From NCBI GenBank assembly GCA_009843625.1, contig VYDD01000167.1, positions 6,038 through 15,759 on the forward strand: a stretch of 9,722 nucleotides of DNA, written 5' to 3'. This DNA is from Gammaproteobacteria bacterium (GTDB lineage Bacteria > Gemmatimonadota > Gemmatimonadetes > Longimicrobiales > Gaopeijiaceae). Position 1 is the first letter of the stretch. Each line of letters starts with the position of its first letter. This document shows positions 1-7,938 of this stretch, piece after piece. The translations under genes were made by a program, and so were the position numbers. The notes beneath the pieces were generated by a model, which saw nothing but the letters and a program-made list of their open reading frames with translations, was not told the DNA's origin and did not search any database.

Positions 1-38
1 AGGAGGACGAGTCGGGGTCGGGGACGTAACATTTGCAT
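1..38 (-). CDS. 5' end of an unidentified gene downstream of ccmC (truncated by window edge)
   Basis: Only about 12 codons are visible. An ATG at 38-36 opens a frame reading MQMLRPRPRLVLL up to the window edge. It lies 12 bp past the ccmC stop. The stop overlaps an AAGGA Shine-Dalgarno-like stretch that leaves 9 nt to the ATG, which is good spacing. The Arg-rich start followed by hydrophobic residues could be the n-region of a signal peptide or a membrane anchor, so an exported thioredoxin-like (CcmG/ResA) or other Ccm-linked protein is possible. This is inferred from context only. It does not resemble the usual start of CcmD. A second ATG two codons in (32-30) is also possible. The function is unknown. 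Confidence 0.4.
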   Translation of the reverse strand, partial: MQMLRPRPRLVL

Positions 39-50
39 GGTCGATTTTCC

Positions 51-755
51 TTACGTTGCCCGAGGCTGTTCGCGCATTTCGAGGGCGCGCTGGTAGCGCA
101 TGTGCTCGAGGCCGTATCTGAGGCAGAAGACGGAGAAGAAGATGAGGGTGAAGGCCAGCAGCCCCGTCATGAGGGTGATCAGCATGTCCCCGTCCAGCGT
201 CGGCCCTTCCTCGACATTGAGCACCACCGGCTGGGGATGGAGCGAGGGAAACCAGAGCACACTCACGTGGACAAGCGGAATCAGCAGCGCCCCCAGCACG
301 CCGATCACCGCCGCCATGCGCTTGCCCGCCTGCCGGTCCTCGGCCGAAGCGCGTACGAGGAAGTAGCCGACGAAGACGAACCACATGAGCAGCGTCAGGG
401 TCAGGCGCGGCTCCCAGGTCCAGGGCGTCCCCCAGGCGTACGCAGCCCAGAGCGGTCCCGAAGTAAGCATGATCGCCCCGAAGATCAGCCCGCCTTCGGC
501 CGCCGACTGCGCTGCCCAGTCCAGCCGCTCGTCGCGCAGCCAGAGATAGGCGGCCCCGCACAGCGCGGTGATGCCGAAGGCGAGGAAGGTCACCCAGGCG
601 GCGGGGACGTGCACATAGAAGATCCGCTGCACGATCCCCATGGTGCGCTCCGTCCCCACCCAGAAGAAGACCAGCCAGTGGAGAACCAGTACTCCGGCGA
701 CGCCCAGAACCCCCAGAGCCGCCGCCATCCATCGGATGCGCGCGAGTGACATCAT
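51..755 (-). CDS. ccmC: Heme exporter/handling protein CcmC
   Basis: Integral membrane heme-handling protein of cytochrome c maturation System I. It presents heme on the periplasmic side and promotes its covalent attachment to CcmE. The 234-residue product has about six hydrophobic segments (near residues 11-33, 50-75, 88-107, 119-135, 147-168 and 190-212). The tryptophan-rich WWD motif is at 108-115 (W108, W112, W114), ending in Glu115 where the classical motif has Asp. The two heme-ligand histidines are present: H49 in a YVHVP context and H173 in SLHPQP, equivalent to E. coli H60 and H184. The start is one of two adjacent ATGs (755 or 752). GGAGG at 757-761 is only 1 nt from the first and 4 nt from the second, so the second may be used. 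The first gives an ATGA overlap with the ccmB stop. A longer open frame extending to 1481 is only the out-of-frame shadow of ccmB. No ccmD follows. Confidence 0.95.
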   Translation of the reverse strand: MMSLARIRWMAAALGVLGVAGVLVLHWLVFFWVGTERTMGIVQRIFYVHVPAAWVTFLAFGITALCGAAYLWLRDERLDWAAQSAAEGGLIFGAIMLTSGPLWAAYAWGTPWTWEPRLTLTLLMWFVFVGYFLVRASAEDRQAGKRMAAVIGVLGALLIPLVHVSVLWFPSLHPQPVVLNVEEGPTLDGDMLITLMTGLLAFTLIFFSVFCLRYGLEHMRYQRALEMREQPRAT

Positions 756-1432
756 TCCTCCACCACGTATCGAAACAGGATCGTTCCCGCCGTCAGCGCC
801 ACCACCGTGAAGGCCGCCAGCAGATAGAGGCTGCCCTCGACCTCCTGTACGGGACGCGAAGCGAAGATGCGGCCCGTGGCCGTGACACCGAAGATGACCA
901 CAGGAACCAGGAGTGGAAAGATCAGGATGGGAAGAAGGGTCTGTCCCATGTTCGTCTGCGCCGATATGGCGCTGAACAGCGTGGTGACGGCCACGAACCC
1001 GAGCGTCGCCACACCCAGCACGCCAGCCAGCAGGAGGGGGTCGTTGCCGTAGTTGAACCCGAAGAACAGCCAGTAGGCCGCCAGCGCGACGACCTCGATC
1101 AGGGTCACCAGGATGAAATTGGAGACCACCTTCGCCAAGTATATTCCATCCAGCGGGACCGGGCTGGTCAGCAGGCCCTGGATCGCGCCCTGCTCCCGCT
1201 CCATTTCGAAGGTCCTGCCCATGCCCAGCATGCCTCCGAACAGGATCGTCATCCAGATCAGGCCGGCGGCCAGCAGCTGCATCCGCACCAGCCCCTGATC
1301 GATCGCGAAATGAAACAGGACGGCGACCAGGACGGTCAGCGCACCCATCGCCGCGAGCCGTTCTCCCGTGCGCACCTCCAGCAGGAGGTCCTTGCGCACG
1401 ATCGCCGCCACCTGCCGCAGGTAGACGGTCAC
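752..1432 (-). CDS. ccmB: Heme exporter permease CcmB
   Basis: Membrane subunit of the CcmAB ABC complex, which uses ATP hydrolysis to release holo-CcmE from CcmC. The protein has 226 residues, close to the E. coli length of about 220. It shows roughly six membrane segments (around 26-44, 53-70, 101-126, 133-155, 165-184 and 200-220). The family's cytoplasmic signature sits between segments 2 and 3: EMEREQGAIQGLLTSP at 76-91, where the permease contacts the ATPase. The start codon is GTG at 1432-1430, supported by GGAGG at 1440-1444 with 7 nt spacing and by a GTGA overlap with the ccmA stop. The stop overlaps the first ATG of ccmC. The gene therefore looks translationally coupled on both sides. 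Confidence 0.95.
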   Translation of the reverse strand: MTVYLRQVAAIVRKDLLLEVRTGERLAAMGALTVLVAVLFHFAIDQGLVRMQLLAAGLIWMTILFGGMLGMGRTFEMEREQGAIQGLLTSPVPLDGIYLAKVVSNFILVTLIEVVALAAYWLFFGFNYGNDPLLLAGVLGVATLGFVAVTTLFSAISAQTNMGQTLLPILIFPLLVPVVIFGVTATGRIFASRPVQEVEGSLYLLAAFTVVALTAGTILFRYVVEE

Positions 1433-2172
1433 GCCCTTCCCTCCACCGCACGCCGATAGGACCGTTCCAGGCCAGCGGCATCCAGATCGGCCCGCTCGGC
1501 TTCGAACACGAAGCTGCCGCGAACCTGGATCGCCACGCGGTCGGCCAGCTCGAGCCCGCGCCCCAGATTGTGCGTGACCATGACGACCGTGCGGCCCCCG
1601 TCCTTCAGCGCCGAAAGCAGCTCCTGCAGCATCGCGCCCGCGTAGGCGTCGAGACCGGTGTAGGGTTCGTCGAGCAGGACGATCCCGGGATCGTGAAGCA
1701 GCGCGCGCGCCACCGCCAGCCGCTGTACCGTGCCCCGGGACAGCGTGTCCACCGGGCTGTCGGCGTAACGCTCGAGGCCGACGTCGGCCAGGCGGTCCGG
1801 CACCCGCGAGTCCAGGTCGCCGAGACCGTGCAGGCGGCCGTAAAACCGGAGGTTCTCGCGGGCCGTCAGGCGGCCGTACAGAAAGCTCAGGTGCGACAGG
1901 ATGCCGATCCGAGCGCGCGCCGCCCGGTCTCCGACCGTGAGGGGAATCCCGGACACGCGGACCTCCCCGGACGTGGGGCGGAGCCCTCCCGCGAGCAGCC
2001 GCAGGAGGGAGGTCTTGCCCGCTCCGTTGGGGCCGAACACCGAGAGAAACTCACCGGCGCCGAGGCGGAAGGAGACGTGATTCACGGCGCGCACCGGCCC
2101 GTAGTCCCGCACCAGCGACGCGGCCTCGAGGACCGGGGGGCCGGCGCGGGAGGCGGCAGCGGTGGCGGGCAT
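1429..2172 (-). CDS. ccmA: Heme exporter ATP-binding protein CcmA
   Basis: Cytoplasmic ATPase of the CcmAB complex, 247 residues against about 205-215 for many homologues; the excess is partly an N-terminal Ala/Pro-rich leader of about 12 residues. Walker A is GPNGAGKT at 47-54, the Q-loop region is degenerate (ILSHLSFLYG at 91-100), the ABC signature is LSRGTVQR at 144-151, Walker B is IVLLDEP at 164-170, the D-loop is GLD at 173-175, and the H-loop is H201. The signature departs from LSGGQ, with Arg and Thr at variable positions, but such forms are tolerated in this family. I chose the ATG at 2172, 7 bp past the stop of the zinc-ribbon gene. The frame stays open upstream to 2226, but that part overlaps the previous gene and looks like low-complexity Arg-rich shadow. 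The identity as CcmA rather than a generic ABC-2 type ATPase rests mainly on its position before ccmB. Confidence 0.93.
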   Translation of the reverse strand: MPATAAASRAGPPVLEAASLVRDYGPVRAVNHVSFRLGAGEFLSVFGPNGAGKTSLLRLLAGGLRPTSGEVRVSGIPLTVGDRAARARIGILSHLSFLYGRLTARENLRFYGRLHGLGDLDSRVPDRLADVGLERYADSPVDTLSRGTVQRLAVARALLHDPGIVLLDEPYTGLDAYAGAMLQELLSALKDGGRTVVMVTHNLGRGLELADRVAIQVRGSFVFEAERADLDAAGLERSYRRAVEGRA

Positions 2173-2179
2173 CAGCTCA

Positions 2180-2662
2180 TCAGCCCCGCGCGGCCGGCGC
2201 GGCCTCCTCCCCGCGCTCCGACTCAAGGCGTCGGCCGCAGGCCGCGCAGAAGAGCGCCACCTCCGGGTTGGCGCTGCCGCAGCGGTCGCACAGCGTGCCC
2301 GCTCTCAGGGCGGCGCGATACGCCGCGATTTCCTGTTCGAGGTCGTCGGCCACGGTGTCCTGCGGGGGCGGAGGGCGGCCCTCTGCCTGCTCCCGGCTCC
2401 GCCGCACCTCCTGCAACGCATCCAGTGCCTCGCGCGCCAACTCGTCGCGCAAGCGGCGGTAGTCGCGTTCGTCGATCTTTCCGGTCGCGAAGTCGTACTC
2501 GACGTCGCGCAGCGCCACCAAGCTCAGGTGCCTGCGCGCCTCCGCCTCGGTGAACTCCTCGTCCAGGCTCACGAGAGGCGCCTTCTCTCCACTGAACACG
2601 GGCTGCACGACGTAGAGGACCACCGCGGCCGCGACCAGAACTGCCCCCAGAACGATCATCAT
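2180..2662 (-). CDS. Membrane-anchored CcmI-like protein with C-terminal zinc ribbon
   Basis: A 160-residue protein lying between ccmF and ccmA. Visible parts: one N-terminal membrane segment (about 3-21), a charged probably helical stretch (about 35-95) containing VALRDVEYDFATGKIDERDY (49-68) followed by RRLRDEL, a Pro-rich spacer (97-100), another helix (103-121), and a four-Cys zinc ribbon C125-x2-C128 ... C139-x2-C142. The central stretch resembles the first cytoplasmic loop of CcmI (pattern: L..L..D...G.I....Y..LR.EL), but the second membrane segment and the periplasmic TPR domain of CcmI are absent. I infer that it is a truncated or re-fused CcmI analogue, perhaps helping CcmF handle apocytochrome. 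Function is not proven. Positive charges follow the membrane segment, suggesting that the ribbon is cytoplasmic. The start is one of two adjacent ATGs (2662 or 2659). An in-frame TAG two codons upstream rules out a longer start. The ribosome binding site is weak. A 54-bp gap separates it from ccmF. Confidence 0.82.
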   Translation of the reverse strand: MMIVLGAVLVAAAVVLYVVQPVFSGEKAPLVSLDEEFTEAEARRHLSLVALRDVEYDFATGKIDERDYRRLRDELAREALDALQEVRRSREQAEGRPPPPQDTVADDLEQEIAAYRAALRAGTLCDRCGSANPEVALFCAACGRRLESERGEEAAPAARG

Positions 2663-2716
2663 GCGCTATGCGGCGGCGGAGCCAGCGGCAGGAACCGGAC
2701 GGAACGCCAGCCCGGG

Positions 2717-4752
<2,036 letters not shown>

Positions 4753-4756
<4 letters not shown>

Positions 4757-5169
4757 CCGGCCATCTCTTCCGGCATCGCCTCGTAGCGGCTGCCACACTT
4801 GGTCAGCACGGTCGTCGCCTCGAAGACCCCGTCCCGCCGGAAGCGTCCTTCGATGACGACTTCGGTCTCGTCGCTGAAGGTGTCCGGGAGGATGTCACGG
4901 TACTCCACCCGGAAGCTGGCGTCGTCGCGCGCCAGGTCCACCACCGAGAAGTAGTGCTCGAACGCGCCCTCGGCCTGATAGCTCCCCTTGACCACCCGGC
5001 CGCTCACCTTCACGCCGATGTCGTGGAAGGTGTCGTCTTCGGCCACCTTCGCCATGAGCTCGACCGGGGTCAGGTAGTAGACCATGGCCTTGTCGAAGCC
5101 CGTCCAGATGAGGAACGTCACGACCATCGCGACGCCGACCAGTCCGATATAGAAGCGGCTGTTCTTCAT
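4753..5169 (-). CDS. ccmE: Cytochrome c maturation heme chaperone CcmE, Cys (CxxxY) type
   Basis: Periplasmic membrane-anchored heme chaperone that binds heme covalently, receives it from CcmC and delivers it to CcmF. The product has 138 residues (E. coli 159): a short N-terminal cytoplasmic tip, a membrane anchor at about 7-23, then an OB-fold beta domain (about 35-122) with recognisable family stretches such as YYLTPVEL (31-38) and KVSGRVVKGS (54-63). The heme site reads VLTKCGSRY at 121-129, so C125 replaces the classical heme-binding His (E. coli H130) and Y129 matches Tyr134. The Cys codon is TGT at 4797-4795. This is the CxxxY class described in archaea and some Desulfovibrio. The start ATG at 5169 has AAGGGG at 5178-5183, 8 nt away; the frame extending to 5349 is shadow across the promoter and glpK. 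The stop overlaps ccmF by ATGA. The C-terminal tail after the motif is very short (9 residues). Confidence 0.95.
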
Positions 5170-5177
5170 TCGCTGCG

Positions 5178-5183
5178 CCCCTT
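5178..5183 (-). promoter_or_regulatory. Ribosome binding site of ccmE
   Basis: AAGGGG on the minus strand, 8 nt before the ATG at 5169. It supports this start over any upstream in-frame start of the long open frame, which begins at 5349. Confidence 0.6.
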
Positions 5184-5240
5184 GTGTCCCGTTGTCCCGC
5201 ACCTGGCCCGACGGCCTCAGGTCCGGTCTTCCCGGCGTTG

Positions 5241-5270
5241 AATATATAGGATGGAGGTGCGGTTTCTCAA
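5241..5270 (-). promoter_or_regulatory. Putative sigma70-type promoter for the ccm operon
   Basis: Reading the minus strand, TTGAGA (5270-5265, one mismatch from TTGACA) is followed after 18 bp by TATATT (5246-5241, one mismatch from TATAAT). The -35 box overlaps the glpK stop codon. The -10 lies in the only clearly A/T-rich patch in the gap between glpK and ccmE. It predicts transcription starting near 5233 and a leader of about 64 nt before ccmE. Spacing and box quality are good for so G+C-rich a region, but this is a sequence match only. Confidence 0.55.
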
Positions 5271-6784
5271 ACCTGGCCGGGTGGGTCTCCCTCGCGGGCC
5301 CAGCTGCGCGCGGCCGCAACCGCCCTCTCCCACCCGGCGATGAGCGCATCGCGTTCCTCGGAGCCCATCGTGGGCGAGTAGATTTCGGGATCTCCAGAGG
5401 ACTCCGCGAACGCCTCGCCGTCCGGCCAGATCCCGGCTGCGATTCCCGCCAGCCCGGCGGCTCCCAGCGCGGTGGTCTCGACCCGGGGGGCGCGGCGCAC
5501 GGGCACGTCCAGCACGTCCGCCTGGAACTGCATCAGCCAGCGGTTGCGCGCGGCCCCGCCGTCGGCGCGCAGTTCCCCGGTGGCCAGCCCGGCGTCCTCC
5601 TCCATGGCGCGGATGACGTCGGCCGTGCCGTACGCCATCGACTCGAGCGCCGCGCGCGCCAAGTGGGACGCGGTGGTCCCTCGCGTGATGCCGACCACCG
5701 TGCCGCGCGCCTCGGGGATCCAGTGCGGCGCGCCCAGCCCCACGAACGCGGGCACGAAGTAGACTCCGGCGTTGTCGGCCACCTCGCGGGCGCGCTCCTC
5801 CGATTCGGCGGCGTGGTCGAGGATGCCCAGCCCGTCGCGCAGCCACTGCACGGACGCGCCCGCCGAAAAGATCGAGCCCTCCAGGGCGTACGCCGGGCCG
5901 CCGCGCGCGTCGCAGGCCAGCGTGGTGAGAAGCCCGTTCTCCGAGGTCACCACCTCCTGGCCGGTGTGCAGCAGCAGAAAGGCCCCGGTGCCGTACGTCA
6001 CCTTGGCCCGGCCCGCCCGGACGCAGCCCTGTCCGAAGAGGGCGGCCTGCTGGTCCCCGACCACGCCCGCAACCGGAACCTCCCTCCCCAGGTGCTCGCC
6101 GCGCGCGATCCCGAAGTCGCCCGAGCTGGAGCGCACCTCGGGCAGGATGCCTGCCGGGACTTCGAGCAGGTCGGCGAGCGACGGATCCCAGGCCTTGCGG
6201 TGCAGGTCGTAGAGGAGGGTGCGCGAGGCGTTGGTGTGGTCGGTGGCGTGCACGGCACCACCCGTCAGCCGGGCCACCAGCCAGGCGTCGATGGTGCCCG
6301 CGGCCAGGTCGCCGGCTTCCGCCGCCACCCGCAGCTCCGGGCGCTCGCGAAACAGCCAGGTCAGCTTGGTTCCCGAGAAGTAGGGATCCAGAACCAGCCC
6401 CGTCCGCCGGCGGACCTCGTCCTCGTGGCCGCCGCGGCGCAGTTCCGCGCAGATCGACGCGGTGCGGCGGTCCTGCCAGACGATGGCCCGGCACACCGGC
6501 TCGAGGGAGGCGCGGTCCCACAGCACAACGGTCTCGCGCTGGTTCGCGATGCCGATGGCCTCGAGCCGCACCTGTCCCCCGGCGTCGTCCAGCGCCGCGC
6601 GCGCGACCCCCCGGGTCACCCGCCAGATCTCCTCGGCGTCGTGCTCGACCCGGCCCGGCCGGGGGAAGTGCTGGGTGAACTCCGAGTATCCGCGTCCCAA
6701 GATCCGTCCGTCGCTCGCCACTACCAGGGCGGTCGACCCGGTCGTGCCCTGGTCGAGGGCGAGCACCGCGGGTTGTCTGCTCAC
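5267..6784 (-). CDS. glpK: Glycerol kinase
   Basis: Cytoplasmic FGGY-family kinase converting glycerol and ATP to glycerol 3-phosphate for lipid synthesis or catabolism. The product has 505 residues, the usual length. The N-terminal phosphate-binding motif is DQGTTGSTA at 11-19. Glycerol-contacting residues are all present: R83 and E84 in NQRET, Y135 in DPYFSG and D244 in GDQQAALFGQ, equivalent to E. coli R83, E84, Y135 and D245. Further family signatures are SEFTQHFPRPGRVEHD (34-49), YGTGAF (264-269), LEGSIF (301-306) and LMQFQAD (417-423). The start is GTG at 6784-6782, with GGAG at 6792-6795 (7 nt) and a GTGA overlap with the maf stop. The loop before GDQQ has Glu235 where E. coli has Arg236 of its fructose-1,6-bisphosphate site, so that feedback may be missing (inference). 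Neither glpF nor glpD is adjacent. Confidence 0.95.
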   Translation of the reverse strand: MSRQPAVLALDQGTTGSTALVVASDGRILGRGYSEFTQHFPRPGRVEHDAEEIWRVTRGVARAALDDAGGQVRLEAIGIANQRETVVLWDRASLEPVCRAIVWQDRRTASICAELRRGGHEDEVRRRTGLVLDPYFSGTKLTWLFRERPELRVAAEAGDLAAGTIDAWLVARLTGGAVHATDHTNASRTLLYDLHRKAWDPSLADLLEVPAGILPEVRSSSGDFGIARGEHLGREVPVAGVVGDQQAALFGQGCVRAGRAKVTYGTGAFLLLHTGQEVVTSENGLLTTLACDARGGPAYALEGSIFSAGASVQWLRDGLGILDHAAESEERAREVADNAGVYFVPAFVGLGAPHWIPEARGTVVGITRGTTASHLARAALESMAYGTADVIRAMEEDAGLATGELRADGGAARNRWLMQFQADVLDVPVRRAPRVETTALGAAGLAGIAAGIWPDGEAFAESSGDPEIYSPTMGSEERDALIAGWERAVAAARSWAREGDPPGQV

Positions 6785-7440
6785 GGCTGCGCTCCGGTCC
6801 CCGGTCTCATGCCCCCTGCGGATGCCGTTGCCGCGTCACCGAACCCGTAGGGGACGCCGGCGGCGCCCAGCAGGCCCACGAGCAGCGGCACGGGCAACCC
6901 CACCACCGTGAAGTAGTCGCCCTCCAGCGACTCCACCAGCACCGCGCCGGCGCCCTGTATGGCATAGGACCCCGCCTTGTCCATCGGTTCCCCGGTGGCT
7001 ACGTAAGCCCGAGCCTCCTCCTCGCCGAAGGACCGCAGCCACACCGTGGTTCGGGAGACGCCGGCGTGCACGCACCCGTCGGGCTCCGCCAGCGCCAGCG
7101 CGCTGACCACCTCGTGGGCCCGGCCCGCCAGGCTCAGCAGCATCGCAACCGCGTCATCGGCGTCCCTTGGCTTTCCCAGGATGGTCCCGTCCCGCACCAC
7201 CACCGTGTCACCCCCCAGCACGAGTCTCCCCGGCCGGCGCGCCGCCACCGCACGCGCCTTCGCCTCGGCCAGACGCCGGGTATGGGCGACGGGATCCTCC
7301 CCGGGCAGAACCTCCTCGGGGATGTCCGCAGGATCGACCTCAAAGGGGATGCCCAGCATGGAGAGCAGGTCCGCCCGCCGGGGCGACCGGGACGCGAGCA
7401 CGAGGCCGGGGGGCCGCCCATCCGCCGGCCCGCCGGTCAT
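6781..7440 (-). CDS. maf: Maf-like nucleotide pyrophosphatase (dTTP/UTP-type, YhdE-like)
   Basis: Cytoplasmic nucleoside triphosphate pyrophosphatase of the Maf/HAM1 fold, which hydrolyses dTTP, UTP and modified pyrimidine nucleotides to monophosphates and is linked to septum control and nucleotide-pool cleaning. The product has 219 residues. The N-terminal signature LASRSPRRADLL is at 15-26, the acidic motif GGDTVV at 76-81, GKPRD at 89-93, and DKAGSYAIQG at 154-163. The Y-x-I-Q-G form of the last motif points to the YhdE class rather than the m7GTP-specific YceF class. Family similarity ends at about residue 200; the last 20 residues are Gly/Ala-rich. The start ATG at 7440-7438 overlaps the dtd stop (ATGA). 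An in-frame extension to 7893 is dtd read out of frame. The stop overlaps the glpK GTG. Confidence 0.93.
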   Translation of the reverse strand: MTGGPADGRPPGLVLASRSPRRADLLSMLGIPFEVDPADIPEEVLPGEDPVAHTRRLAEAKARAVAARRPGRLVLGGDTVVVRDGTILGKPRDADDAVAMLLSLAGRAHEVVSALALAEPDGCVHAGVSRTTVWLRSFGEEEARAYVATGEPMDKAGSYAIQGAGAVLVESLEGDYFTVVGLPVPLLVGLLGAAGVPYGFGDAATASAGGMRPGTGAQP

Positions 7441-7877
7441 CGTTCCAGCACCAGCGTGACGGGGCCATCGTTTACGAGTTCCACATCCATCATGGCGCCG
7501 AACACGCCGGTCTCGACCCGGCCCGGAGCCTTCTCCCGCAGGAGCGCCACGAAGTCCTCGTAGAGGGGCACGGCCACATCGGGCCCCGCGGCCCGTATGA
7601 AGCTCGGCCGGCGTCCCTTGCGGGTATCGCCGTACAGCGTGAACTGGCTCACGACCAGAACGTCGCCGGAGACATCCCGGAGCGACAGGTTCATCCTGCC
7701 CTGCGCATCGTTGAAGACGCGCAGCCCCAGCACCTTGTTCGCCATCCACTCGAGGGCGTCCGCGCGATCCTCGCGGGTAAACCCGACGAGCAGCAGGAGC
7801 CCGCCGCCGATGCGGCCCACCACCGACCCGTCGACGGTCACCGAGGCGCGCGCCACGCGCTGGAGGACGATCCTCAT
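7437..7877 (-). CDS. dtd: D-aminoacyl-tRNA deacylase
   Basis: Cytoplasmic proofreading enzyme that removes D-amino acids (and glycine mischarged on tRNA-Ala) from tRNA, acting by tRNA-based catalysis as a homodimer. The product has 146 residues, almost exactly the bacterial DTD1 length. It begins MRIVLQRV, typical of the family. The SQFTLYGD motif is at 77-84, GVFGAMM at 124-130, and the Gly-cisPro motif lies in NDGPVT at 136-141. The start ATG at 7877 has GGGAGG at 7884-7889 with 6 nt spacing. The stop overlaps maf by ATGA. It lies 61 bp after glmS with no terminator visible, so co-transcription with glmS is possible. Confidence 0.96.
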   Translation of the reverse strand: MRIVLQRVARASVTVDGSVVGRIGGGLLLLVGFTREDRADALEWMANKVLGLRVFNDAQGRMNLSLRDVSGDVLVVSQFTLYGDTRKGRRPSFIRAAGPDVAVPLYEDFVALLREKAPGRVETGVFGAMMDVELVNDGPVTLVLER

Positions 7878-7883
7878 CCCGCG

Positions 7884-7889
7884 CCTCCC
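7884..7889 (-). promoter_or_regulatory. Ribosome binding site of dtd
   Basis: GGGAGG on the minus strand, 6 nt before the dtd ATG at 7877. It fixes the dtd start and argues against using the ATG at 7893, which opens a different frame. Confidence 0.6.
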
Positions 7890-7938
7890 GCATCAGCCGC
7901 CCCGGACGGTGTGGCCCTCTGTCCCCGTGCCCGAACCA

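Noticed and set aside
756..1481. N-terminal extension of ccmC by 242 codons
   Set aside because: The extension is ccmB read in another frame; the real ccmC start is at 755 or 752.
5170..5266. Rho-independent terminator after glpK
   Set aside because: Short GC-rich inverted bits exist, but I found no stable stem followed by a run of T on the minus strand.
5192..6850. A 552-codon plus-strand open frame and a 434-codon minus-strand frame overlapping glpK
   Set aside because: Both are shadow frames of a high-G+C gene. They show no family motifs, while the glpK frame has all catalytic residues.
7441..7893. N-terminal extension of maf by 151 codons
   Set aside because: It is dtd read in another frame; the Maf signature begins about 15 residues after the ATG at 7440, as in the family.
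7878..7938. Promoter, terminator or small gene between glmS and dtd
   Set aside because: Beyond the dtd ribosome binding site I see no A/T-rich -10 box, stem with T run or coding frame with credible start in these 61 bp.
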